The notes under the pieces are model-generated. The model worked only from the letters and a program-made list of their open reading frames with translations. It was not told the DNA's origin and ran no database searches. From positions 94,669,568 through 94,733,567 of the forward strand of contig OZ038383.1 of NCBI GenBank assembly GCA_964036045.1: a DNA stretch of 64,000 bases, written 5' to 3'. Position numbers and translations under genes: made by a program. Source of the stretch: Eutreptiella sp. 'Long Island Sound 2002' (lineage: Eukaryota; Euglenozoa; Euglenophyceae; Eutreptiales; Eutreptiaceae). Positions 20,058-28,840 of the stretch are shown piece by piece; the first letter of the stretch is position 1; each line of letters opens with the position of its first letter.

Positions 20058-21047
20058 GTGGGCTTTGTGGACTGCACCAACGCATTGCGATGGTGCCTGC
20101 AGCTGCAGGAGGCGCTCCTGGAGGCTGACTGGCCAGAATCGATCTTAACGCTCAAAGACGCCACCCTGCAGCACTGGACGGGCCCAGAGCCCCTGGTGGT
20201 CCAGGACCTCGATAACGCCGCCCATAGGGCCGGCTTCGGAGGCCCCCGGCAGTACCTCTGGCGCGGGCTGCGGGTCGCGATGGGCATCCACGTGGGTGCG
20301 GCGTTCTGCAGCGAAGAGCCCTCGACCGGCCAAATGACCATTGTGGGGCCGATGGTGCGGGAGGCGTCGGCGCTGGCCTCGAAGGCCACGGGGGGGCACA
20401 TCCTGGCGTCGGCGGCCACGCTGGAGGCCATCGGGGACGCCTGGAGCGACGTGGGCGACCCGTTCGTGCGGGACGCGGGGGTGCACTGCGGGCAGCGGGT
20501 GTACCACGTCCTGCCGATGGCGCTGCAGGCCCGCAAGGCCCACAACGCCCCAGTGATCCGGCAGGAGACGGAGCTCGAGGAGGACGAGGGGCCTGAGGAG
20601 GCGCCGGAGGAGGTTGCGGACCTCGAGCTGGTCTCGTACATCCGGATGCCCGACCCGCTCGGAAGTCTGAGCCCGGAATCCGCAACTCCGACGCCAGAAC
20701 TCGGGAATCCAAGATCGGGGCCGGACCTGGCCACCCTCCCGAGCTGGTTCCTCGAGCGAACGAACTCGCGGTGTATCGGGGCGACCGGGATGTCCGAGGG
20801 GGATGGCCGTGCCTACAGTGTGGGCCCGGCAGGGCCGCGGGTGGACAGCGTTCCGGCCACTCCGGTGGGGACGACGCGAGGCAGGGGGCCCGACCTGAGC
20901 GCCGGGACCGCCGGGGACAGCGGCAGAGACGTGGCGCCGTCGGGGGGCCTGTGCAGCCCCGACCTCGTTTCGGTTGAGGGGGATCCCAGCGTGAAGATGG
21001 CGTCCAGTTTGCGGAGCACCCCCAGCCCCCTCAGCTCCAGCAGCAAG
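20058..21047 (+). CDS. Class III adenylyl/guanylyl cyclase-like exon, catalytic residues altered
   Basis: A single open frame of 330 codons lies between an acceptor (CGCTCAG before 20058) and a donor (CAGCAAG then GTATGC at 21048). It begins VGFVDCTNALRWCLQLQEAL, the helix that follows the GDxFM strand in class III cyclases. It continues with LWRGLRVAMGIHVGAAFCSE (beta strand with GxHxG), then STGQMTIVGPMVREASALAS and ATGGHILASAATLEAI. Known active members have about RMDYFGPVVNRAARV here. In this copy the specificity Asp is Thr, the transition-state Asn is Arg and the Arg is Ala, so catalysis is doubtful. The C-terminal 180 residues are acidic then Ser/Pro-rich and look disordered. Upstream exons with the metal-binding Asp were not found. 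Confidence 0.7.
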
Positions 21048-21600
21048 GTATGCCGGAGGGGGCTCATGCCCCTGTGCCTCTGTTCCCGCGTGAGACCTGC
21101 TGTGCACTGGTGTACGACTCCTCCCCCCTCTGCGTCGAGCTGACCACCGCAGGGGGTGGCGGGATGGCGGTCAGGGGCAGAGGAAAGAGTTCTCCGGGCC
21201 TGATCCTGCAAACGGTCCCTGTGGTTGTTGCAAACAATTGCCGCGGAATTGGGCAGGGGGTGGGGGTGGGAACATGCTGTGCTGAGGGGGTTGTTCAGGC
21301 CCCCTTACCCTCGGGGGGCTACGGTGACCGAGCCCTGATACCGTGGCAGTCGGTGTGTGGACCCACCTGGGCTTGGAGCGCGTCCCGATCGGCACAGAGG
21401 CTGAAAGAGCGTGTCCCCGTGATGTATACCCCCAAATGATCCCTGCATTGTGGCGATCATTTTGGGGTACGTATGTGGGGGCATCCCGCACCCCACCCTC
21501 TCATCTCCTGCGGGCCCTTCTGGGGATCCCATCATGGGACCCACCCGGGGGGGGGGGGGGGGGGGGGGGCGCCACTGGCATCTTCGCGTGTGTATGTTGT
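21048..21600. other. Downstream of cyclase exon; no further exon recognised
   Basis: Begins with the inferred donor GTATGC. Contains a 23-base G tract near 21547-21569. A minus-strand frame (VGPMMGSPEGPAGDERVGCG) is open but not convincing. Confidence 0.4.
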
Positions 21601-21605
21601 AATCC

Positions 21606-21880
21606 GTGTATTTTTTTTTTGCGGTAAATGCATGTAACAAAAAAATCGTCTAGTCGTGTAAATTTTTTTGCGGTAAGTTGTGTAACCCCGATACACGCCT
21701 TTACCCCCCCCAAAAAAATATTACACGGCGTGACAATTTTTTTGTTGCACGCATTTACCGCAAAAAAAAATTACACGACTTACCGCAAAAAAAAATTACA
21801 CGATGTGACCATTTTTTCCTACACGCGCTTACCGCAAAAATAAAAAAAATTACACGACCTTACCGCAATGAAACACTTAC
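21606..21880. repeat. Left terminal repeat cluster (TTACCGC-A9-TTACACGAC)
   Basis: The first 80 bases carry the motif in reverse (GCGGTAA, TCGTGTAA). From about 21725 four to five copies run forward (TTACCGCAAAAAAAAATTAC then ACGA). It holds the left copy of the 23-bp inverted repeat. Confidence 0.75.
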
Positions 21881-21929
21881 CAATTTTGCTGAAAATGCAT
21901 GCCTGTAGGCAATGTGCCCACCTGTGGGC

Positions 21930-22430
21930 CACTTCTGATTTTTTCTTCGCGCTTGGCATTGGGGACCCCCAAGAATGCAGGGGTGACGCAGCACTTCCGT
22001 CCTCTTCTGGTCCCCCGAGAAGGCAGGGTTAGCCACTTCTTGTTTTGTCCCCATTTGCAGGGCGGTCCTTAAGGACCCAGATTTTTTTTTGTTAAGGTTA
22101 GGTTAGGGACTGACAATCCACGCTTTGTTGCGTGGCCCCTTGAGTTGGGGTTAGAGACTCACAATCCATGCTTTGTGGCGTGGCCCCTCGAGTTGGGGGA
22201 AGGGACTCACAATCCACTCTTTGTTGCGTGGCCCCTCGAGTTGGGGTTAGGAACTCGCAATCCACGCCTAGCATTTCCACCCTCTTTGCGGCCTTCGAGA
22301 AGGCAGGGACGTGGTAGCCACTTCTGATTTTGTCCCCCTTTGTTTGGAGACCCCCGAGAATGCAGGGGCGACGTAGCACTTCCGCCCTCTTCTGGGCCCC
22401 CGAGAAGGCATTTTCTTCTTGCCCTTCGTG
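21930..22430. repeat. Dispersed repeat family R with a 48-bp tandem array
   Basis: Two kinds of module. One contains CTTCCGCCCTCTTCTGGGCC, CCCGAGAAGGCAGGG and GCCACTTCTGATTTTGTCCC. The other, GACTCACAATCCACGCTTTG and TTGCGTGGCCCCTCGAGTTG, repeats with an exact 48-base period at 22108, 22156, 22204 and 22252 (partial). Both kinds recur at 33.33-33.77 kb, and the first also at 34.07-34.19 kb. Confidence 0.8.
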
Positions 22431-22791
22431 TATGCAACAACGTCCTTCAAGCAATGCTCTGCGAATGGCACCGAGGCGTACACGAAGAAACTGGCCACAA
22501 TGAGTTCCGTGGGCACGGATGATACCCTATGAATACACATGCAATGTACTATTGCTTGGTTGTTTGGGACTCTCTACCCTTGAGCTGACGAAGGAGCTTA
22601 TTCGTCATTCAAGGGTGAAGAGCCACAGACCCATGATATGGTGCAATGCATGTGGAGGACCGGCAATGAAAGTGCATTTTCTATTTTGGGCTGCTATGCC
22701 AATTGGACATTTTGGGGGTTACCTTCACCCTCCGGCTTGCCCGTCCCCCCTCTTTTGTGTGTGACACTTCCTCTTTGTTGATGTGTAATAT

Positions 22792-23367
22792 GTGCATGTG
22801 CACAATGGGGTGCCCGGTCATGTTTCCATCATGAATTCCCCTCGTGTAAGTGCACCTTCCGATCCGTTTGCTATTGTTGCTGCACCCATGGAGGTGCATC
22901 GGAGAACTTGGCATTGCCTAAATCTCTTTCGGCCACCTTATGTGTGTGGCCAATGTCACAAGACCGTGCACCTGTGGTGCATGCATTGTGAGGGGTGTGG
23001 CTTTTGCCTGCACACTTTGGAGTGTCCAGTTCGTGGAAGGGCCCACCCCAACACGGACAAGTGGCTCTTTCAAAAGTGGTGTCAAGAGGTAGATGTTGAG
23101 GAGGTTTTGACCGCCACCCTCCCCAACGAACCCCCGTCCAGTGACGAGGAGTTGGACGTCCTTTCTAATCCTCTGTTGGCCTCTCCCCCAGATAAGGAGG
23201 TGAAGAAAAAAGAGGTCCAGTCATCTGAATCGGAGGTGGACCTCTTTGCGCCTCCCCCTACGGCCCCTGTGCCATCAGGGGTCATCGACTTTGGGATTGG
23301 TGGACATCACGATGGTTTGGGCAAACCCCCCGGTTTTTTCCAAGCCCCCGAAACTAGTGAAAACTGA
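22792..23367 (+). CDS. Cysteine-rich zinc-finger-like protein with acidic tail
   Basis: 191 codons. Residues about 45-80 read YVCGQCHKTVHLWCMHCEGC followed by GFCLHTLECP, giving C-x2-C-x7-C-x2-C-x2-C-x2-C-x2-H, a B-box/RING-like zinc-binding spacing. The second half is acidic and Ser/Pro-rich (PPSSDEELDVLSNPLLASPP, SSESEVDLFAPPP) and probably unstructured. It ends at TGA 23365-23367, about 90 bases before the next ORF on the same strand, so both may belong to the same element. No family name is justified. The upstream in-frame ATG near 22832 (MNSPRVSAP) is an alternative start. Confidence 0.45.
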   Translation: MHVHNGVPGHVSIMNSPRVSAPSDPFAIVAAPMEVHRRTWHCLNLFRPPYVCGQCHKTVHLWCMHCEGCGFCLHTLECPVRGRAHPNTDKWLFQKWCQEVDVEEVLTATLPNEPPSSDEELDVLSNPLLASPPDKEVKKKEVQSSESEVDLFAPPPTAPVPSGVIDFGIGGHHDGLGKPPGFFQAPETSEN

Positions 23368-23460
23368 CATTATGCGCATCAACAAAACCCCGCCCTTTTT
23401 TCGCAGCTAAGAGCTAGGTGGCGGTGTTGACAATGGTAAACCCTTAATAGGCGACCCTAC

Positions 23461-24630
23461 TTGTACTCTTGTATCTTCCTTTGCATCATGTTGCATATGC
23501 ATTTCAGTTTTGCAATTCAACTTAGTTCAATGAATCATAATGAATTGCACTCTTTTCTTGTTGGGGACATACGTTGCCGCGCTATTGCATGCAAGTACAA
23601 TGTGGACTCCTTGGATGTTTTTGGGGCTCGCATGGGTCTGGCCACATCATCCCTCTTGTTGGCCGCTGGTGCTGCGTCAGGCACCCTCCCCCTTACACAA
23701 TTTGGTCTCCTCCGTGGGCTGTGTATTGGTAGTGCAGCTGCAGGCCTTTGGGGTGCTGCACAAGGCACAGCTATTATTTCAGTCCAAGACGTTCAGAGGG
23801 TGTTGAAGTGGAACGACCTCAAAGCGACACAACAACAAGTACGATGGTGCGATACGATGCAAACCATCACAGCGGAATTGACGGCTACCCATGATGAGGG
23901 CATTTATGTGATGCATGTGCCGCAGTACGGCGATCAGTGCGTTGCATTTGGTCGTCACCATGGGAATACGTTCTACATTGACGTGCACGGGTCCAAGCGT
24001 CTTCCCCGGCCCGGGGTCTTCTTGGTGCACTTCAAGTGTATTGAGGACCTTGTGAAGCATGGCATCAAGGCTGACGCAAAGGAACGTGCCGCCTATTGTC
24101 GTTGTGGGCAAGATGGTTGTATGAAGTGTGCCTTCATGCTTCACACATGCAAGTCCCGCATGCCCGTCAGTGTGTTGGACGTTGGTCGCACCATTCTGCG
24201 AGATGTCACTACCCAGCAAATTTGGGCCGCAGTCAAAGAGATGTATCCGTTGCGGCCCCCCAAACACGTCGTTACGACTGTTGATGATGTCGACTCTTTA
24301 TTGGTGACTCTACATGTCGGTGCCATTGACTCATATTGGGTTGGCATCATGAATGAGCGCAATGCCACTGCAGCCCAGGATGCCAACCGGACTGAGTACA
24401 ATTGTGTATGTGGGCGTCCATCGCATGTGCAGGCTGTGCCGGGCAATGGCTGGTACACGGCCCATTGTGAGCAGAGTACTGCCCACAAGGCATACGTCTC
24501 CACCGGGCATAAATGGGTGGACAACCGTGGGCGGAAGAAGACAACTACACCTACGAAGACGGGCAGCTCCAAGGCCACATCCATCAACCATACCCTCTTG
24601 TGCATACCACGTCTGTGCGCGACAAGGTGA
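23461..24630 (+). CDS. Large unassigned ORF, possible papain-like peptidase of a mobile element
   Basis: 389 codons; first ATG near 23488. An N-terminal hydrophobic stretch (GLATSSLLLAAGAASGTLPL) is followed near residue 140 by GIYVMHVPQYGDQCVAFGRH and HGNTFYIDVHGSKRLPRPGV, then FLVHFKCIEDLVKHGI. The order 'strand, aspartate-histidine (DVHG), FxxxxxLVxHL' resembles peptidases found in transposons and herpesvirus tegument proteins (DSHGR motif). The nucleophile Cys is not identified, so this is tentative. A cysteine cluster (CRCGQDGCMKCAFMLHTC) follows. The end overlaps the next ORF by 118 bases in another frame; a frameshift or an intron near 24500-24600 probably joins them. Confidence 0.45.
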   Translation: MYSCIFLCIMLHMHFSFAIQLSSMNHNELHSFLVGDIRCRAIACKYNVDSLDVFGARMGLATSSLLLAAGAASGTLPLTQFGLLRGLCIGSAAAGLWGAAQGTAIISVQDVQRVLKWNDLKATQQQVRWCDTMQTITAELTATHDEGIYVMHVPQYGDQCVAFGRHHGNTFYIDVHGSKRLPRPGVFLVHFKCIEDLVKHGIKADAKERAAYCRCGQDGCMKCAFMLHTCKSRMPVSVLDVGRTILRDVTTQQIWAAVKEMYPLRPPKHVVTTVDDVDSLLVTLHVGAIDSYWVGIMNERNATAAQDANRTEYNCVCGRPSHVQAVPGNGWYTAHCEQSTAHKAYVSTGHKWVDNRGRKKTTTPTKTGSSKATSINHTLLCIPRLCATR

Positions 24631-25475
24631 AGACGAAGCCCTGCTTGTTTTGTGGTGTCGACATTGCGCTCAACAACATGATGGGACATGTCACCAATCA
24701 TTTTCTTGATGGGGACAGCCTGCAAGAAAGGGCCCATGCCGGGGAGCACCCAATGTGTGGCTTCTGTGGTGCCACTGCCGGCAAGTGCAGCACACAACTT
24801 GTGGGCAAGAAAATGTCATCAAGCTGTCCGTATTTCTATGCATTCCGCTATGGGTCCGCGGTGAAGAGGCACGCCAATGTGCCACGCAAGTGTCCCGTTG
24901 CCCTTTGTGATGCCACTCATTTCACATTGGGTATGGCACAACATCTCAAATGTGCGCACCCTAACACAGATGTGGTGGTGCCAGATTGGAAGGTCGAGCG
25001 TGCCACCGTACGCAAGGCCAAAAAGGTGCCAAAAGGCATGTCCAAGCCCATGGTTCAGGTGCAGGTTGAGTCCGTTGAAGTCGCTGGGGCAGCATCAGAA
25101 GTTACTACTACGTCCGATGGCGGTGGTGATTTGTATGGCCAAAGGCGTGCTACGCGCAGTGACAGCGACTGGTGCCCGCCTGCCACTGACAACATTGATG
25201 CAGGTAGTGACGGAAGCGTTGAGAAGGAGGACAACGAGAGTAGCAGTGATTCTGAGTCTGGTTCCTCTACCGACACTTCTTCTTCGTCATCGACATCTTG
25301 TACTTCGTCCTCAACCCCTGATGGTATGCCTGTTGTGGGAACAGGACGCACGAAGAAGTACACCAAGACGTCTACTCGCATCTCAAGTACCCAGCAACCC
25401 TCGGCCAAACCTGCCGCAAAGAGGCGCACAGCATCGCAGCCTGTGGCCCGCAGTGCGAAACGGGCAAGGCAGTAG
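24513..25475 (+). CDS. Zinc-finger protein, C-terminal continuation, Ser/Asp-rich tail
   Basis: The coding-like part starts at about 24540 (EEDNYTYEDGQLQGHIHQPY) and continues PCLFCGVDIALNNMMGHVTN, a C-x2-C...H-x3-H finger. Next come CGFCGATAGKCSTQL, SSCPYFYAFRYGSAVKRHAN, VPRKCPVALC and MAQHLKCAHPN. The series CGFCG, CST, SCxY, NVPxxC and HLxxxHP resembles a conserved domain in hypothetical proteins of large transposons in fungi and protists (remembered pattern, not checked). The last 120 residues are low-complexity Ser/Asp/Glu then basic (KPAAKRRTASQPVARSAKRA), nuclear-protein-like. It ends TAG 25473-25475 with TGA two codons later. Confidence 0.5.
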   Translation: MGGQPWAEEDNYTYEDGQLQGHIHQPYPLVHTTSVRDKVKTKPCLFCGVDIALNNMMGHVTNHFLDGDSLQERAHAGEHPMCGFCGATAGKCSTQLVGKKMSSSCPYFYAFRYGSAVKRHANVPRKCPVALCDATHFTLGMAQHLKCAHPNTDVVVPDWKVERATVRKAKKVPKGMSKPMVQVQVESVEVAGAASEVTTTSDGGGDLYGQRRATRSDSDWCPPATDNIDAGSDGSVEKEDNESSSDSESGSSTDTSSSSSTSCTSSSTPDGMPVVGTGRTKKYTKTSTRISSTQQPSAKPAAKRRTASQPVARSAKRARQ

Positions 25476-25479
25476 CTTT

Positions 25480-26165
25480 GACGGGAGCTATTGGGTCGTG
25501 AGGGCCGTGACCCCGCATTTCCTGTGAATACGGCCTCCCCTGCTAGTTGAAAGTGATTGTGTGCAGGACTTCTTCGCTCTGATTTTGTTTGCAGATCCGG
25601 TCGGTGTGGGGGTACGGGGCCATGCCTAGCCCTTGGAGGATCAGCTGCTGATGGAATCCGGTAATGTTCAAATGAAGTACACTGGAAACGGTCGTTGTGG
25701 GGGTATGGGGCCATGCCTAGCCCTTGGAAGGATCGGCCATTGCACTTCTTGATGAACTACAAGATGTGTGGCCAATGCATGCAGTCTGTTTGGGGCCGTG
25801 GGCTGCATGGCCGATGCAATTGAGGAAACGCCCCCCCTCCTGGCAGGGGGTGTGGGCGGCGTTAGGCACCAGCTCTGCAGCGTGGTGAGGGCTTAGAGTG
25901 GAGGAGCCCGCTTCCTAAATGCTTACCCCTTAGGCCACCGCGTCCTTGCCTTGAGTATGTTGCATAGAACATTGGGTGCAAACCACTTTTGTCTAATTTT
26001 TCGTCCAAATTTGCCGGTTTACGTCCAACTTTTCGTACAATACAGAAAACCCCCCCTTTTTTCCAAGGGTCCAATTTTAGGTGTCATTTTTTAAATAACC
26101 CCCCCCTTTTTTAGGACCCCCCAAAAGTAGGCGAATCAACCCTATGTCCGAAATTAACGATATCG
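25480..26165. other. Non-coding stretch with a 91-bp direct repeat
   Basis: GGGGCCATGCCTAGCCCTTG occurs at about 25617 and again 91 bases later, within otherwise similar flanks. The rest is unremarkable, with C tracts at 26050-26060 and 26099-26107. Confidence 0.6.
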
Positions 26166-26518
26166 ATGACCCGGCTATCGGCTATCGAGGAGAGTGTTCA
26201 TGCCACCCCCACCCCACTTGAAGGCAAGGAGGCCTCCACCGAGCAGAGCGTGGAAAGTCCGGAGGCCAGGCCGCAACCTTCCATGGCCACTCCCACACAG
26301 GAGGACACCCGTCCCAAGGTCCTCATCCGTCCAGAGTGGCGCAAGATGGCTACCCAGCAGATGCATTTGGCCGGCTGGAGCGTGGCCAGCTTTTCATCAA
26401 TGACTTGTGCAAGCAGCGTGCCGCTTGTCAGTTTAACCCCAATCATGGTGCAAAGCCCAAGTCCAGCGACACAAAAACGGACTTGATCTACAAGAGTGCA
26501 TTTTGCAACTACTTGTAG
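26166..26518 (+). pseudogene. Fragment related to hAT-type zinc-finger N terminus
   Basis: One frame reads EESVHATPTPLEGKEASTEQ and RPQPSMATPTQEDTRPKVLI. An overlapping frame gives GQLFINDLCKQRAACQFNPN and DTKTDLIYKSAFCNYL before a stop at 26516-26518. The closing motif DTKxDLIxKxxFCNYL is repeated at about 45675-45721 (DTKADLIFKCVFCNYL) beside a hAT C-terminal relic. BED-like fingers sit at hAT N termini, so a common origin is plausible. Frameshifted. Confidence 0.35.
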
Positions 26519-26592
26519 CGGGTGCATGTTTTGTGGGCCGTATTTTCCTCCGCCCGTTTGGTGTACCAACGGCGGAGCGTATAAGATTGCTA

Positions 26593-26999
26593 TTATATTG
26601 GCCCCATACCAGTGCCTTGGTGGCCTATAATGGTGGCACTAGCGTTGGCCATGGCCCTGTCAGGACTCTTTGTCTTGAGCCTGATTTTGTTCCCAGTGCA
26701 GGGACACTGGATGTTGACCATGGCCCTATCGGGACTCTTTTCTTGAACCTGATTTTGTGTCTCGAGCCCATGACACCCTGTGAAACTATGTTATATTGGC
26801 CTTACACCAGTGCCTTGGTGGCCTATAATGGTGGCACTAGCGTTGGCCATGGCCCTGTCAGGACTCTTTTTCTTGAGCTTGATTTTGTTCACAGTGTAGG
26901 CACACTGGATGTTGGCCATGGCCCTGTTAGGACTCTTTTCTTGGGCCTGATTTTGATTCTAGTGCCAATGACACCATGTGAAGCCATGTTATATTGGCC
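26593..26999 (+). repeat. 198-bp tandem repeat, two copies plus start of a third, in one open frame
   Basis: TTATATTGGCC occurs at 26593, 26791 and 26989, exactly 198 bases (66 codons) apart. Each copy reads LYWPxTSALVAYNGGTSVGH then GPVRTLxLxxDFV in a frame open from 26503 to 27012. Inside each copy GTTGGCCATGGCCCTGTCAG recurs 69 bases later in variant form. Confidence 0.8.
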
Positions 27000-27167
27000 G
27001 AGTCCCAACTAATTGGTGGCCATGCAGAGTACTATGTGCTTTATGGACTCGGCGTCCCATCGTCAAGGTCGCTATGGGGTGCCGTACGGAACCAGCAACT
27101 GTACATATTGCGCATGTATTGCAAAGGTTGCATTTCTTTCAATTTTTCAATTGTTTTTATAATTTAC

Positions 27168-27320
27168 AAGACTTACCGCAAAAAAAAATTACACGCCCTT
27201 ACCGCAAAAAATTTTCAATTTGTTTTTATAATTCACACGACTTACCGCAACAAAAAGTTACACGCATTGACCGCAAAAAAAAATTACACGACTAGACGAT
27301 TTTTTTGTACACGACTTACA
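27168..27320. repeat. Right terminal repeat cluster (TTACCGC-A9-TTACACGAC)
   Basis: Four copies of ACTTACCGCAAAAA and TTACACG-type units, the last containing the reverse complement of the left 23-bp repeat (27286-27308). Confidence 0.75.
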
Positions 27321-27941
27321 TTTTTCACTCTTCGCGTTTCACGGTTTGTGGCAGAGACGTACCTCTTGGTCTTGTAGGCCACTGATGAGCCCATTTTCTT
27401 CCAGCGCTTTGTGCTAGTCGCCTCTTGTGCGCACGTGCGATGGCCCAGTGTTCCTTCTGGGGGTTGATGCGTAGTATTAATGAGCCCTGATGAATGCACA
27501 GGGGGTACTTCATTGAGCGGGGGGCGCCCATGGCAATGTCACTGAAGAGCTTTTTGGTCTGACTTTTGTTGCACTGCAGCCTCGTGCCTGGTCAGCATTC
27601 AGCACCTGCATCCCACAGCGGCAGAGGGGGGGGGAGGGGGGGGCAGGGGCCCCCGCCTGCCGCAACCCCCTCCCCCCCCTCCCGCCCTCTATATCCACAC
27701 GTACCCGGGCACGCACATGTGGAGCGCCTTGTTGACCTGCGTGCCGCACCCCGAGTGCTGTCACTCTCTTCTCCAACGGAGACCCATGGCCCAAGAAAGG
27801 CCCTTCTACACCGCAGCCGCGCCAGGCCACGACGCACAAAAGGCGATGGAGTGCTGTCATGTTGGCGGGGCAAAGAGCGGCGGCGGGTTCCCGCGAGACT
27901 TGGACATGAAACGCCCGCACACGGGCAGCGGGTGCTGAGGG

Positions 27942-28295
27942 GTGGCCCGTCGGGGGCCGGACGGCAGGGCATCGCTCGTGTGCCGCGTCTGCGCCGATGA
28001 ATCAGACGGGCGATTCTGCAATGGCTTACGGCCCGACAGGGGGGAGGGGGGTCCCAGCGATCCACTTGGGGTCCAGGGGCCCGGGGGCTCACTTGACCGG
28101 GACCATTGGGCAGTCCATCTGAAATGCCGAAGCGCCGCAGCCCATCGTCGAGCGCCAGCAGTGGTCCACGACGCTTTGTCAAGTGCTTCGCAGCCACGCG
28201 ACGACGGGTCCGGACCCCTCATCGCGGGGATTCCGCACGTCCCGGTGCCCCCCCCCCCCCCCCCATCGGTGGCCGAATTCGGCCAACTTTGCTGA
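27942..28295 (+). CDS. Small ORF with zinc-finger-like cysteines
   Basis: Reads ASLVCRVCADESDGRFCNGL, then GGSLDRDHWAVHLKCRSAAA and HRRAPAVVHDALSSASQP. C-x2-C followed about 45 residues later by HWAVHLKC suggests a zinc-binding fold of the type C2...HC. It ends in poly-Pro from a C tract at about 28248-28264. Codon phases are ambiguous because GC-rich sequence opens several frames; function unknown. Confidence 0.3.
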   Translation: MARRGPDGRASLVCRVCADESDGRFCNGLRPDRGEGGPSDPLGVQGPGGSLDRDHWAVHLKCRSAAAHRRAPAVVHDALSSASQPRDDGSGPLIAGIPHVPVPPPPPPSVAEFGQLC

Positions 28296-28840
28296 TTTGT
28301 TCCGCCGATTTGTTGGGTTTCTGAATTTCGCCGATTTGTTTTGCCGATTCTTTGGGTTCCTGTGATTTTGCCCATTCGTTCTGCCGATTTGTTGGGGCTT
28401 CTGGGATTGTAGGACACCTGATTTGGAGGTGTCAACCTAAGATGTGCATCATTTACTTCGGGACACTGGATAATACTTTTTCGTTCCATATCGGTTCTTC
28501 AGATTGGCACCATGAAGTGTTTTTACTGCCCAGAGAAAGACGCATCTCTGGTCCCCTGGGATTCATTGTCCCCCAGTGTTGGTGCATGCAACAATAATTT
28601 TCCCATCAGACTGACTACTGTAGGACAGCTTTGGTTGCAGAGAGACGAAAATTGTTTTCGAAAATTGCGAGATATTTTGGGTTCCCACAGGATTCCAACT
28701 ATTGAGGAACCATAAGGAAGGTGTGTTTAGGGCCTGGGACTGATATCCAGGGCACTGGGAGCCTGTTTTGCCGAAAAATGGGTCCGCAGACTTGTTCGCC
28801 GATTTGTTGGGATTTCTTCGCCGATTTGGGGAGGGGGCGG
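28290..28840 (+). repeat. CCGATTTGTT short repeats in two clusters
   Basis: CGCCGATTTGTT and variants occur about five times at 28293-28405 and again at 28789-28830, 20-30 bases apart, often followed by GGG(T/A)TTCT. The stretch between holds the next ORF. Confidence 0.65.
28512..28715 (+). CDS. Small ORF, possible N-terminal exon
   Basis: Starts MKCFYCPEKDASLVPWDSLS and ends NCFRKLRDILGSHRIPTIEE P before TAA. Length 67 codons. CxxC near the start could be half of a zinc finger. No relative recognised; the neighbouring repeats suggest it lies in a mobile segment. Confidence 0.25.
   Translation: MKCFYCPEKDASLVPWDSLSPSVGACNNNFPIRLTTVGQLWLQRDENCFRKLRDILGSHRIPTIEEP

Larger units (their letters stand above)
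21600..27345 (+). mobile_element. Candidate 5.7-kb mobile element with terminal inverted repeats
   Basis: A 23-bp sequence at 21637-21659 (ACAAAAAAATCGTCTAGTCG plus TGT) is present as a perfect reverse complement at 27286-27308. Around both sites lie clusters of TTACCGCAAAAAAAAATTAC and ACACGAC repeats (21606-21880 and 27168-27320). Between them are three substantial ORFs on the plus strand (22792-23367, 23461-24630, 24513-25475), a smaller one, and an in-frame 198-bp tandem repeat. ORF content resembles accessory proteins of large eukaryotic DNA transposons (zinc fingers, possible peptidase), but I see no transposase signature. Target-site duplication was not established. Confidence 0.5.

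Noticed and set aside
19294-20148. 284-codon plus-strand frame crossing the CACTCA tract
   Set aside because: Much of it is microsatellite-coded Thr/His and it runs out of frame with the cyclase exon.
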